The position numbers and the translations under genes are program-made. Below, piece after piece: positions 8,747 to 17,119 of a DNA stretch of 64,000 bases. The notes under the pieces were generated by a model that searched no databases, was not told the origin of the DNA, and saw only the letters and a list, made by a program, of their open reading frames with translations. The first letter of the stretch is position 1, and each line of letters starts with the position of its first letter. The stretch is from Virgibacillus litoralis (GTDB taxonomy: Bacteria > Bacillota > Bacilli > Bacillales > Amphibacillaceae): NCBI RefSeq assembly GCF_017873675.1, contig NZ_JAGGKK010000021.1:1-64000 (forward strand). Reading direction: 5' to 3'.

Positions 8747-9373
8747 ATGATCTTTAAAAGCATGTCTTTAGGACCACTAGGCACGAATTGCTATATCGTG
8801 CATAACGTTAATGATGCAATAGTAATTGATCCCAGTGGCGATCCTGAGAAAATAATAAAGTATCTGAATGATAAAAATCTTACACCAAAAGCGATTTTAC
8901 TAACTCATGCACATTTCGATCATATTGGTGGCGTTGATCAAGTAAGGAATTACTATGACATCCATGTTTATATTCACGAGGAAGAAGCAGCATGGCTGGA
9001 GAGCCCGAAGTTAAATGGATCATTACTATTTATAGGGAGTGAGATAAAAACTAAAAGTGCTGAGCGTTATTTAACCCCAGGAAAATTACAGTTAGGAACA
9101 ATATCATTCGATATAATACATACTCCCGGACATTCGCCTGGTAGTGTTAGTTTTATATTCCAAGAGCAAGAACATGTTATTAGTGGAGATGTATTATTTA
9201 ATAGAGGTATAGGCAGAACTGATCTGCCGGGAGGGGATATTAAGCAGCTTGAGCAAAGTATACGTAATGACCTTTATAAATTACCGGAATCTTATACCGT
9301 AAGTCCTGGTCATGGGCCAGAGACAACTATCGGAGATGAAAAACAGTATAATCCATTTTTCTCAACCAGATAA
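8747..9373 (+). CDS. yqgX: Metallo-beta-lactamase-fold hydrolase YqgX (glyoxalase II-like)
   Basis: Cytosolic hydrolase of 208 residues with the two-metal signature THAHFDHIGG (about residues 52-61). The further ligands are in HTPGHSPG and SGDVLF. The family includes glyoxalase II and bacillithiol-linked thioesterases; YqgX itself is reported as a glyoxalase II in the methylglyoxal route. The ATG at 8747 follows TGGAGGG by 6 bp and is preferred to an in-frame start at 8684. Single gene, flanked by repeat A copies on both sides. Confidence 0.92.
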   Translation: MIFKSMSLGPLGTNCYIVHNVNDAIVIDPSGDPEKIIKYLNDKNLTPKAILLTHAHFDHIGGVDQVRNYYDIHVYIHEEEAAWLESPKLNGSLLFIGSEIKTKSAERYLTPGKLQLGTISFDIIHTPGHSPGSVSFIFQEQEHVISGDVLFNRGIGRTDLPGGDIKQLEQSIRNDLYKLPESYTVSPGHGPETTIGDEKQYNPFFSTR

Positions 9374-9417
9374 CACTTAAAAGAGCAGTGTCTAATAATC
9401 GCGGGGTTAGTTGGGAA

Positions 9418-9616
9418 CTGGCGGTCTAAGGCAAACATCCTTTATTTCTTATCGTAGACACAGGGAGGGAAGTCCACTAGGCGCTAGGTGCTGGCCGGCG
9501 AGAACGCCACATCCTGTGGCGTCACCGGCACTAGTACGTCCTATACGTCGGAGCTGGGCGTCGCTGATTCGGAAGTCAATTATCCACAATACTTAAATTT
9601 TATAATTTGCTAAACA
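9418..9616 (+). repeat. Modular repeat, family A, copy 2
   Basis: Matches the right half of copy 1, same strand. It retains the two hairpins at 9494-9527 and 9533-9546 and the AT-rich tail ending TTTGCTAAAC. It lacks the left half. The first stem differs from copy 1 at several bases, some of them paired. Confidence 0.8.
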
Positions 9617-9621
9617 ACAAA

Positions 9622-9647
9622 AAAGCCCTTCTTATAAGAAGGGCTTT
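9622..9647. terminator. Palindromic terminator hairpin
   Basis: AAAGCCCTTCTTA / TAAGAAGGGCTTT is a perfect palindrome. T-rich flanks lie mainly on the minus strand. It sits against the tail of repeat A copy 2 and may serve yqgX. Confidence 0.6.
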
Positions 9648-9755
9648 AGGGGGGATGTGCTCTGCTCTTTTGTTGGTTAGGGATAAAAGTTAAGCTACTG
9701 TTATTACTATAATTGTATATTAACAACATGTCAATAGTGTAAACACAAAAAAATA

Positions 9756-9791
9756 AAAAACCCTGCATCATTATATGTAAGCAGGGTTTTT
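9756..9791 (-). terminator. Terminator of yqgY
   Basis: Stem AAAAACCCTGC / GCAGGGTTTTT with a 14-nt loop lies 3 bp beyond the yqgY stop codon and is followed on the minus strand by a T-rich run. Confidence 0.82.
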
Positions 9792-9794
9792 GGT

Positions 9795-10037
9795 TTAATG
9801 CCCGAATCCTGGCACTAATATGAATTCTGAATACCATGTAAATCCAATAAAAAATACAGTACAGTAAGCTCCGAATAAATACATATACATGCGTTCTGAT
9901 AATTTCAGATAACTTACTGTTAGGAAAAATGCCGTTTGAACTAGGAATAGAAGTGCTGTTTTCTGCATGTCTCCTACATAAAACATTACTGTGAAAATAC
10001 CTGTCCAAAAGGCAAGGACACGAAACATTCGATCCAT
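9795..10037 (-). CDS. yqgY: Small integral membrane protein YqgY (DUF2626)
   Basis: An 80-residue protein with about three hydrophobic helices and a tail VPGFGH, as in the DUF2626 family found across Bacillaceae. Synteny with yqgX supports the name. AAGGAGGGGG precedes the ATG. Function unknown. Confidence 0.85.
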   Translation of the reverse strand: MDRMFRVLAFWTGIFTVMFYVGDMQKTALLFLVQTAFFLTVSYLKLSERMYMYLFGAYCTVFFIGFTWYSEFILVPGFGH

Positions 10038-10112
10038 GTTTTCCCCCTCCTTTTAGGTAACCTTATCATTGTTATTATAAACCACGATTAGGATAATGTA
10101 AAATAAATTTTA

Positions 10113-10811
10113 TTAAACAATAGAAAGTTTTGCCACATACGTGCAATTTTCACAACCGTTGAACATATTCTCGTTTTCAATTAAGTCCACACTCGTAAAC
10201 AATGCTTCAAACATACCTTTTAAAAAGTTGTTGTGCAATTTACAAACCATAGCATGGTTAGTTGATGCGACCTCTTTGAAGGGACAGTTTTTAATTTGAA
10301 AAGTTACGCTGTTTTTATCAGCATTATATTGAAAGTCCGGATACATCCCGAGCATTATGCCAGCATCTTCTAATATGTTAATTTTTTGTTCTTTTGTAAG
10401 TTCCTCAAACAAGGGGCCGTTGTTATATCGCTCCATTACTTTATTTCCGTATTTATAACCAGTTTGATATAATGCATGTTTTCCGGCTTCTCCCAGTTCA
10501 ACAAATGATTCAATTGCAATTGTAGAAAGTAATTTATAATCCCTATGTGGGAAATTTAGCTCGATTACTTCATCTGAAAGTCGATAAACTCTGCTTGGCC
10601 GACCACCTTTTCCAGTTTTTTGGGAGTAGGATTCAACAATATTTATATCTTCCAGCTTTGATAGATGAAGCCTGGCTACGTTCGGGTGGATATCGAATAA
10701 TTCGGCTATCTCAATAACAGCCACTTCCTTATGGTGCTTTATTAAATACTGGTAAATATTAAATCTTGTTGGGTCACTTAACACACTGGTTACTTTAAGC
10801 GTTTGTTCCAC
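10113..10811 (-). CDS. HTH transcriptional regulator with SufR-like cysteine domain
   Basis: A 232-residue regulator. Residues 1-75 form an ArsR/DeoR-type winged helix (PTRFNIYQYLIK, then PNVARLHLSKLE). The C-terminal part carries four spaced cysteines in NCPFKEVA, VCKLH and NGCENCTY. This resembles SufR-type proteins, which bind an iron-sulfur cluster, so it may sense iron-sulfur or redox status. No suf or iron gene is adjacent, so its target is unknown. It reads alone and away from the comG genes. The HTH call is firm; the cluster is inferred from cysteine spacing. Confidence 0.75.
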   Translation of the reverse strand: MEQTLKVTSVLSDPTRFNIYQYLIKHHKEVAVIEIAELFDIHPNVARLHLSKLEDINIVESYSQKTGKGGRPSRVYRLSDEVIELNFPHRDYKLLSTIAIESFVELGEAGKHALYQTGYKYGNKVMERYNNGPLFEELTKEQKINILEDAGIMLGMYPDFQYNADKNSVTFQIKNCPFKEVASTNHAMVCKLHNNFLKGMFEALFTSVDLIENENMFNGCENCTYVAKLSIV

Positions 10812-10939
10812 CGATTATCACCTCACTATGTTTGTTACTTTCATTATAGTGAATATTAATGGTGAAATGTGTGAAAAGGCTTATTTGTTAAAAAATGTAC
10901 ACAACTTAATAGTTGATATTATGACACATATTGAAATTA

Positions 10940-11311
10940 TTATTCTAAAAGTAGTTTGTTGGTTATTGTGAAGGTGGCTTCAGAATCAGTTGTAATATTG
11001 AAAAATAAATGATATTCTTTTTCATCATCTAATACTATATAATCCAGTTGTACATTGCCATAAGGGAACTTGTAATAAACAGGATTACTATTCATTTCTT
11101 TTCCAAGTAGTATATCTTCTTTAAACGTTGTTCGTGCCATTTGTAATAATGTTTCTATTCTCATTTGGTCTGTTTGGTTATTGGTTATTTGTATTTCATT
11201 TTGATACATATTAATACTTGCTGTAATGGTAATTAACGCAATTGCTATTACAAAGAGAACATAAGGGAGAATAAATCCATTATTACTGGTAAAAGATAAT
11301 TGTTTTTTCAT
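10940..11311 (-). CDS. comGG: Competence pseudopilus protein ComGG
   Basis: Last gene of the comG operon, a minor pseudopilin needed for DNA uptake. The 123-residue product has one N-terminal hydrophobic helix after [11 protein letters not shown] and no classic prepilin cleavage motif, as is usual for ComGG. The ATG at 11311 is chosen because AAGGTGAG lies just before it; an in-frame start at 11404 has no such site. It overlaps comGF by 29 bp. Confidence 0.85.
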   Translation of the reverse strand: MKKQLSFTSNNGFILPYVLFVIAIALITITASINMYQNEIQITNNQTDQMRIETLLQMARTTFKEDILLGKEMNSNPVYYKFPYGNVQLDYIVLDDEKEYHLFFNITTDSEATFTITNKLLLE

Positions 11312-11699
11312 ATTGCTCACCTTTTGTGGATATGATGGAGGCGTGAAAGCCGTATTCAGATGACTTAAAAAAAATGTTTTGTACATGCCGTAAGTATATT
11401 TCATGACCTTCAGAATCGACTTGTCTCCTAATCAAATCCTGATATTTTTCAATTGTAACAACTGAACCGTCGTGCTGATTGAGAATGATTTTGGTTGGTT
11501 CAACTATAATGTCAGTTGATTTTATTACATCGTCTCGTAGAAAAAAATAGAACTGTTGAACGGAAAGTTCTTCATAATTGGATGTATAATTAACCCCATT
11601 TAATAGGTATCCAGTAAAGGGAATGAGTATAAATAAAATAGAAATAGTCAAAATAGCTGATAGAAAAGAAAAACCTTTTTCATTTTGCAGAATATCCAT
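11283..11699 (-). CDS. comGF: Competence pseudopilus protein ComGF
   Basis: Minor pseudopilin of the competence machinery. After the leader MDILQNEKG comes [16 protein letters not shown], a prepilin-like hydrophobic helix, then a mixed beta/alpha tail. The start is uncertain: the ATG at 11699 gives a leader of normal size but has no clear ribosome site, and in-frame starts exist at 11732 and 11747. It overlaps both comGE and comGG, pointing to coupled translation. Confidence 0.82.
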   Translation of the reverse strand: MDILQNEKGFSFLSAILTISILFILIPFTGYLLNGVNYTSNYEELSVQQFYFFLRDDVIKSTDIIVEPTKIILNQHDGSVVTIEKYQDLIRRQVDSEGHEIYLRHVQNIFFKSSEYGFHASIISTKGEQYEKTIIFYQ

Positions 11700-12021
11700 A
11701 CAAGCAAATTTGGTCAGTTTTATTTTTAACATTCTTCCATTCCACACATCCTTTCAGCAGTTTATTTTCAGCTGAAAAAGTAAATATAAGTTTTGTTTCA
11801 TTAACTTCTTTGGAATATTCAGTTGGGATACTAGCCTGATCATCCCACAAATATGGCTGAAGTTCAGCATGTAATTCATTTCCAAACAGTCGTTTTTGAT
11901 GGAGTACTTCTCGTTCGTAGATTAATAAGTTGGTAATCGGTATTAGAGTTGAAATCATTATCATTAGAAGAGTTACGGCCACAAGGGATTCAATTAGAGA
12001 GAATCCTTTATTGTTTAACAA
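11680..12021 (-). CDS. comGE: Competence pseudopilus protein ComGE
   Basis: Minor pseudopilin. The leader LLNNKG precedes FSLIESLVAVTLL, a type IV prepilin motif with the conserved glutamate at position 5 of the mature part. A TTG at 12021 is chosen because GGGAGGTG lies 5 bp before it; the upstream in-frame start at 12042 would put that site inside the gene. About 113 residues. Overlaps comGD by 14 bp. Confidence 0.85.
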   Translation of the reverse strand: MLNNKGFSLIESLVAVTLLMIMISTLIPITNLLIYEREVLHQKRLFGNELHAELQPYLWDDQASIPTEYSKEVNETKLIFTFSAENKLLKGCVEWKNVKNKTDQICLYGYSAK

Positions 12022-12439
12022 TATAGCACCTCCCTTTTCCAAGTGGACAGGTAACCTTATAGTTGTTATTTTTTGTCTGAATCATAAAACTTCCAGGATC
12101 AATAATAGTTCCTCTATAATTAAATGATATTACTGGCAGGTTTAAATAATCGATCTCCCATCCTTTAGGGATTCTTCGTTCTACTAAATTTACTCTATTG
12201 GAATTTTTTGCTATGGTATAACTTTTATTATCAGTAATAGTTAAACGAAAGTAATTTCTTGAACCATATGATTTGCTTTGCATATATAGTAAATCCATTT
12301 CGAGAGTATCCATAAATTTATCTTCTTCCTGCTTTTCAAGAATGGAAAAATGTAATGGGGCACTAATAAGTAGTATTACGGACCAAATGGCAAGAACGAA
12401 TAAAACTTCGATTAAAGTAAAACCGTTTTTAGACCGCAT
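12008..12439 (-). CDS. comGD: Competence pseudopilus protein ComGD
   Basis: Pseudopilin of 143 residues. The short leader MRSKNG is followed by FTLIEVLFVLAIW, the prepilin cleavage and helix motif recognised by the ComC peptidase. The ATG overlaps the comGC stop (TAATG), so translation is coupled. The soluble part is unremarkable for the family. Confidence 0.9.
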   Translation of the reverse strand: MRSKNGFTLIEVLFVLAIWSVILLISAPLHFSILEKQEEDKFMDTLEMDLLYMQSKSYGSRNYFRLTITDNKSYTIAKNSNRVNLVERRIPKGWEIDYLNLPVISFNYRGTIIDPGSFMIQTKNNNYKVTCPLGKGRCYIVKQ

Positions 12440-12762
12440 TAAATTCCAGCGGAGATACTGACTATAGCTTTACCGTCTGTATTTGTGATTTGCAAGTCAG
12501 TATTATCTGGACATTTCTTCTGCTCTTCTGTAATATAACCTGAAGTTTCTAAAACCTCTAGGTCAACTGGATAACTATTTTTTTCTATATAATACGCATC
12601 GACCTGAGCCTGGACTACACTTACCAAGGCGTTGCATCCTTTATCATATACTTCTTTGCTCTTGTCACTTAAATTTGGAACCATCAGAATAATTAATACG
12701 GAAATAATCATAAGGACAATGAGCATTTCTATTAAAGTGAATCCTTTTTGGCTATTGAACAA
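12439..12762 (-). CDS. comGC: Major competence pseudopilin ComGC
   Basis: Main subunit of the transformation pilus that brings DNA across the cell wall. The motif QKG-FTLIEMLIVLMII shows the prepilin cleavage site and helix. Two cysteines, at about residues 45 and 85, may form the known intramolecular disulfide. About 107 residues. The TTG at 12762 is preferred because AAAGGAG is 9 bp upstream; a TTG at 12771 directly abuts that site. Confidence 0.92.
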   Translation of the reverse strand: MFNSQKGFTLIEMLIVLMIISVLIILMVPNLSDKSKEVYDKGCNALVSVVQAQVDAYYIEKNSYPVDLEVLETSGYITEEQKKCPDNTDLQITNTDGKAIVSISAGI

Positions 12763-12776
12763 TATTTCCAACTCCT

Positions 12777-13832
12777 TTATATTGTTTTAATTAATTGAAA
12801 CATCGGCCACATTAATGTGACGTAAATAAAAATGATGAAACTTGCTAAAATGATAAAAAAAACGGGTTGCATATAGGTAATAATTTTCATAACTTTTCGG
12901 TGTATTTCTTCTGTTTGTAATTCTGCATATATTGTTAAGTCTCTTTCAAGTGCATTTACATCAGCATTTTTTTGGAAAATAGTTGATAGCTGTTTATCAA
13001 GCAGTGGTAAATTCGCCAATAAATTCGTAATATAAACTCCATTTGATAACTCTTTAGTCATCAATAAGGCAAAATATGAAAGGATTGGCTGTTTTCTTTG
13101 TTGTGATAAATTAAAGAGTATTTGCTTAATAGACATTCCTGTTTTTAGTAAAGAACTAATGTGTGTGGCAAACAAAAAGGAAGTTTGCATTCTTTTATAT
13201 TGATGATAAATAGGTATAAATCGGTAAAATTTAATTTGATTCTCGATACTGACTTTGTGTTTTATTACTTGCCAGAGAACAAGAGATAGAACAATAATTA
13301 GTATCAGGATAGTTAGTAACCTTCCCAATAATTCAATCAAAACAATGGAAAACATTACTGTTGAAGCTGTTCCAGTGTTGTTATTAAATAGGTCCATAAA
13401 TGAAGGAAGGACCGATTGTTTAACAAAATAGAGCAATAGGGCAAACACGAATAGCAAAATCAATGGGTAGCGTATTGTTTCCTGGAATTTTTTTAAATAA
13501 AGTATACGGTGCTCATACATAGAGATACATTTTTCAATGCTTGCTTGAAGATCACCATTCGACCGGACAAAATATAAATAGGATGTAATTAATGAGTTGA
13601 AGTTCTCTTTTTCTAATGCTTGATCAAGTGAGTTCCCGGATTTTAGCGAAGTAATAACGGAGGTGGAAATCGGTTTAAGTTGTTTATCCCAATTAATAAT
13701 TTCGAGAGCAGATATCAGTGGGTATCCGTTTGTTAATAACCGTTCCACTCGTTTTAAAAAGCGTAATTGCATTTCCTTTTTGGGCGATTTACTTCCCAGT
13801 TGAGAAATAAGTTTCTTCAGAGATAAAGCCAT
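12777..13832 (-). CDS. comGB: Competence pseudopilus inner-membrane platform ComGB (GspF family)
   Basis: Polytopic platform protein on which the pseudopilus assembles, homologous to GspF/PilC. The 351-residue product has two GspF-like halves with three membrane segments. The ATG at 13832 follows AGAAGG and gives the family length; a longer frame reaching 13940 would overlap comGA by 150 bp and is not favoured. It overlaps the end of comGA by 44 bp. Confidence 0.92.
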   Translation of the reverse strand: MALSLKKLISQLGSKSPKKEMQLRFLKRVERLLTNGYPLISALEIINWDKQLKPISTSVITSLKSGNSLDQALEKENFNSLITSYLYFVRSNGDLQASIEKCISMYEHRILYLKKFQETIRYPLILLFVFALLLYFVKQSVLPSFMDLFNNNTGTASTVMFSIVLIELLGRLLTILILIIVLSLVLWQVIKHKVSIENQIKFYRFIPIYHQYKRMQTSFLFATHISSLLKTGMSIKQILFNLSQQRKQPILSYFALLMTKELSNGVYITNLLANLPLLDKQLSTIFQKNADVNALERDLTIYAELQTEEIHRKVMKIITYMQPVFFIILASFIIFIYVTLMWPMFQLIKTI

Positions 13833-14805
13833 AAGCAAAAGCCTTCTTTCGTAAGTGATGAAATGTATGAAATTGTTCCTTGGAACTAATATCAATCCCA
13901 TCCAACGTGTTTTCCAGCAAGATTCCATCCAATAGCTCAATTATTGCACCACGTCTCGTAGTAGTATTATTTACGTGAACAGGTAGTAGCTGTAATGCTG
14001 CAACCGAAATAAGTGATTGCTTTAAATCAGAGCGTTTGAGACCCATCTCCATTAAGCGATGAATCGTTCCCAATGCATTATTGGCGTGTAACGTACTAAG
14101 AACTAAATGGCCAGTTAAGGAAGCATCAAAAGCAAACTGTGCAGTAAAGCTGTCCCTTATTTCACCCACCATTATAATGTCAGGATCATGTCTGAGTGCT
14201 GCCTTTAAACCAGTCTGATAGGTAATTCCCGCTTTTTCATTTACTTGGACCTGCAGGATGTCATTTATATCCTTTTCAATCGGATCTTCCAAGGTAATGG
14301 TCTGATAAGATTTTTCTGTTAAAATGGTTTGAAGCAAGGCATATAACGTTGTTGTTTTACCACTTCCTGTTGGACCTGTAAACAGAATGATTCCCGTACG
14401 ATTTGCGATCCATTCCTTAAGTTTGTTTAATTGGTTTGGAAAAAGAAATAGCCTATCAAGGGTAAGGTTGTCTTCCTGCGGGAGAATTCGGATTGCAAGG
14501 CTTTCCATATGATTAACAGGAAGCGTTGATAATCGTAGGGAATAACGAATTGTCATCGTATCATGGTCAATTGTTCCATTTTGTGGTTTGCGAACTTCAC
14601 CTATATCCATTCCTGATGTAAACTTATAGTAAGTAAGCAGTAATTGGTACTGACTAATGGGAATCGTTTTATGAAGGATTCTTTTTCCGAATATCCGAAA
14701 ATAGATGTCTGCTTGATTCGGGAAGGGGTAGAAATGAATGTCTGAAGCATTGGTAGTAATAGCGGAATGAAGAAGCTGTTGTGAAAGTCTTGAAGCTGTG
14801 TTCAA
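13789..14805 (-). CDS. comGA: Competence pseudopilus assembly ATPase ComGA (GspE family)
   Basis: Cytosolic hexameric ATPase that powers pseudopilus assembly. The 338-residue protein carries Walker A FTGPTGSGKTTTL, the Asp box TLEDPIEKDI and Walker B IIMVGEIRD. It is shorter than GspE, as normal for ComGA. The start is TTG at 14805, 8 bp after AAGGAGGTG. It heads the seven-gene comG operon; in Bacillus that operon depends on ComK, but no convincing pair of ComK boxes is seen upstream. Confidence 0.94.
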   Translation of the reverse strand: MNTASRLSQQLLHSAITTNASDIHFYPFPNQADIYFRIFGKRILHKTIPISQYQLLLTYYKFTSGMDIGEVRKPQNGTIDHDTMTIRYSLRLSTLPVNHMESLAIRILPQEDNLTLDRLFLFPNQLNKLKEWIANRTGIILFTGPTGSGKTTTLYALLQTILTEKSYQTITLEDPIEKDINDILQVQVNEKAGITYQTGLKAALRHDPDIIMVGEIRDSFTAQFAFDASLTGHLVLSTLHANNALGTIHRLMEMGLKRSDLKQSLISVAALQLLPVHVNNTTTRRGAIIELLDGILLENTLDGIDISSKEQFHTFHHLRKKAFAYGFISEETYFSTGK

Positions 14806-14907
14806 TAATATGTCACCTCCTTAGTTAGACTATATTCGACATAGTTTGCAAAACTCCTTCTTTTTTAAAAAAATTATTTCATTAAACTTTTAAGGCAGGT
14901 TAAAATC

Positions 14908-15402
14908 ATGAAAACACTATATTTAATTGGATTTATGGGTAGTGGAAAAAGTACTATAGGGGAAATGTTGAGTAGTTTATTACATGTTCCACATATTGAT
15001 ACTGATAATATGGTTGAGGAAGTGTATGAACAAACGATAGCTGAGATCTTTCAAAATAATGGGGAAGGTACTTTTCGAATGTACGAGTCTGAAGTTTTAA
15101 AAAATACACCTGTACAAAACCACATTATATCAACAGGTGGGGGTATTGTAGAAAGGGACGAAAACGTTTTATTTATGAAGGAAAACGGAGTCGTGGTTTA
15201 TTTAGAAACTTCATTTGATGAGATAGCTGAACGATTAGAATATGACCAGACCAGGCCATTATGGAGTAAAAATGTCCAGGAAAAGAAGGATTTATTTATC
15301 CGTCGCCAAAAGTTATATGAAAAAAACACAGACATACTAGTACATACTGATAATAAATCAGCTATAGAAATAACTGAAGAAATTAAAGCCTTATTAAAGT
15401 AA
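14908..15402 (+). CDS. aroK: Shikimate kinase
   Basis: Phosphorylates shikimate with ATP in the aromatic amino acid pathway. Walker A GFMGSGKSTIG (residues 8-18) and the shikimate-binding GGGIVER are present; 164 residues, normal length. It is divergent from comGA. In Bacillus the gene also sits next to comG, but the direction varies. Confidence 0.9.
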   Translation: MKTLYLIGFMGSGKSTIGEMLSSLLHVPHIDTDNMVEEVYEQTIAEIFQNNGEGTFRMYESEVLKNTPVQNHIISTGGGIVERDENVLFMKENGVVVYLETSFDEIAERLEYDQTRPLWSKNVQEKKDLFIRRQKLYEKNTDILVHTDNKSAIEITEEIKALLK

Positions 15403-15467
15403 TTAAAGAATAAAATATATACATGACGTAAAAAATAATAATACCTAAATGGAATGAGGTGGTTATT

Positions 15468-15647
15468 ATGTCTGGGAATGAATATATAAAGTATATGACA
15501 GAACAGATTACAGCATATATTGACACTCCAGCGGAAGAAAAGAAACTTAGAAAGTCGAGACATAAAACAGATCCACCAGTTTATTCATCCAAGTGGCTAG
15601 GTATATTACCATTTGCTTTTAAACTTTTGCTAAAAAAGACTGAATAA
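15468..15647 (+). CDS. yqzE: YqzE-family small protein
   Basis: A 59-residue basic protein starting MSGNEYIKYMTEQIT and ending in WLGILPFAFKLLLKK, the YqzE pattern. In B. subtilis it lies beside comGG and may be under competence control. The ATG at 15468 follows TGAGGTGG; a GTG inside that site at 15459 is not favoured. Function unknown. Confidence 0.82.
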   Translation: MSGNEYIKYMTEQITAYIDTPAEEKKLRKSRHKTDPPVYSSKWLGILPFAFKLLLKKTE

Positions 15648-15795
15648 AAGAGGCGGGGACATAACTAAAAGTCTCTACTTTAATGACGAATAATAACAGG
15701 TTAGGTTAATTAGAACGTTCATTATCAATGGTTGAATCTAATACGTAATTGATATATACTGCGAACTACTTTTTAATGAATTTGAGTACTGTTAT

Positions 15796-16095
15796 GCCGC
15801 TTCGGAAATACACTTCGCTTTCCGTGGGCGGCTGATGAGCCTCCTTGCTCCTACGTCGCTGCGTAGTCTCATCTAGGCCTCAGCTCCCACAGGAGTCTAC
15901 GTGTATTTCCTCCGCTGAATCGCTATAGAATAAATTTGTGACAGCACTACAGTAGTCCGGGGGAGCGGAGGGCGGTGACTCCTGCGGGAATAGCACGTTC
16001 CGAAGACCCCACAGAGTGGTCTTCTCGAGGAGGGTGAGGTCGTGCCCGCGGAAAGCATCCGCCCGTAGCGACTCCGGACGGCGGGACGAGAGTTT
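15796..16095. repeat. Inverted pair of GC-rich repeats (family C)
   Basis: Two related units of about 135 bp face each other: 15796-15930 and 15956-16095. Reversing the second shows shared blocks such as GCTTTCCG.GGGC and CCCRCAGGAGTC. The first unit has its own perfect 10-bp terminal inverted repeat, GGAAATACAC at 15804-15813 with GTGTATTTCC at 15901-15910. Base composition is much more GC-rich than the host. No gene is seen between 15648 and 16324. Similar units are widespread between genes in Bacillaceae, from memory. Confidence 0.75.
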
Positions 16096-16110
16096 ATAGA
16101 TTTTATTCCT

Positions 16111-16232
16111 GCAGTTACTTCGTAGTTTATATCTAATCTGCTACATTAGAAAACTAGGCATTCACCAAGCCTTTTGGTGAATGCGATAGTTGCACCTATG
16201 CAGTAAGAAAGAAATTATGCTTTCTTAACTGC
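16111..16232 (-). repeat. GCAGT-type dispersed repeat (family B), fullest copy
   Basis: On the minus strand it starts GCAGTTAAGAAAG and includes TTTCTTACTGCATA, then GTGCAACTA and a perfect 11-bp stem (16158-16168 with 16174-16184). It ends with an AT-rich stretch that returns to GCAGTT-like sequence. Shortened or decayed relatives lie at 1866, 32289, 37829 and 63799. Confidence 0.7.
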
Positions 16233-16235
16233 AAA

Positions 16236-16288
16236 AATCCGAACTAATTCAAATTCTATTTCAAGAATTTTGAATCATAGTTCGGATT
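16236..16288 (-). terminator. Terminator of the yqhH-yqhG operon
   Basis: Stem AATCCGAACTA / TAGTTCGGATT with further pairing inside and a T run on the minus strand, 37 bp beyond the yqhG stop. Confidence 0.8.
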
Positions 16289-16324
16289 TCACTTTCACTA
16301 AATACTTTTGTCACAGCCACTTTT

Positions 16325-17119
16325 TTAACTAATGGCGTTTTCTGCTAAATAAAAAATACCACCATTTATAACGTTGAAAGTTATGCGGGGATTATACCGC
16401 TTTTTAATTTCTCCAATTTCCTTATCCATTTCTTGTTGCGTATTTTCTTCATCATCTTTGCTACTGTAAAAATGGGTTAGCAATTGGATTTCTTCTTCCA
16501 TTGTTTTAATTGATACTTCTGCCCAATCGTGTGTTTGATTATGAATATAACTTTCAAGAACAGATTCGATCCTGGTAAATCCGCTTTTTAGTCTGATTAT
16601 CGGCGAAATAGTATAGCAGTAATCCGATATCGTCATTTGTAACGACTTTTCTCCCAAAAGTTCCATCATGTCTGTTTTCATGGAGCCATTTATTAAGTGC
16701 AGACCAATAGAAAAGATTTCATCTCTTTTTTGTTTTCCCTGATAACTTATTTTAATGTTCACTACCAACCATGGAAATAAAGATGTTTTCCGATTCGTAT
16801 CAATTCGTTCAAATAATTTCGTATATATTTCTTCCTGTTTTAGTTTATTAAGAATTTGCTGCAATCGTGGGCTCCCGAAATGAATCCATTCACCTTTTTC
16901 ATCTCTTTTTTCAGGGTTTGTAATCAACGTAAGCTGCAATGGATCTCCGGGATTACCGATCTTTTTAATGTAATGCCAATAGAATGGCCGATTCATTAAG
17001 GCACGGTCCATATCCTCTGTTAACTGTACAGTAAGAACACCATCTTTGTTATGGACAAATTCACAGTGATTTGCAGTAAAATAAGATTCTAAAAAGTCAT
17101 GTAAATTTTTAATTGCCAT
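16325..17119 (-). CDS. yqhG: YqhG family protein
   Basis: A 264-residue cytosolic protein of the YqhG family, of unknown function, with no catalytic motif that I can identify. It is always found with the SNF2-type helicase YqhH, as here: GGAGGAG precedes its ATG, which overlaps the helicase stop by 11 bp. The coupling suggests the two act together. Confidence 0.85.
   Translation of the reverse strand: MAIKNLHDFLESYFTANHCEFVHNKDGVLTVQLTEDMDRALMNRPFYWHYIKKIGNPGDPLQLTLITNPEKRDEKGEWIHFGSPRLQQILNKLKQEEIYTKLFERIDTNRKTSLFPWLVVNIKISYQGKQKRDEIFSIGLHLINGSMKTDMMELLGEKSLQMTISDYCYTISPIIRLKSGFTRIESVLESYIHNQTHDWAEVSIKTMEEEIQLLTHFYSSKDDEENTQQEMDKEIGEIKKRYNPRITFNVINGGIFYLAENAIS

Noticed and set aside
9646-10008. 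Second minus-strand frame over yqgY
   Set aside because: It overlaps the well-supported DUF2626 gene in another frame and lacks a ribosome site.
14806-14907. ComK boxes (AAAA-N5-TTTT pairs) before comGA
   Set aside because: AT-rich runs are present, but no two boxes with correct spacing could be set without forcing mismatches.
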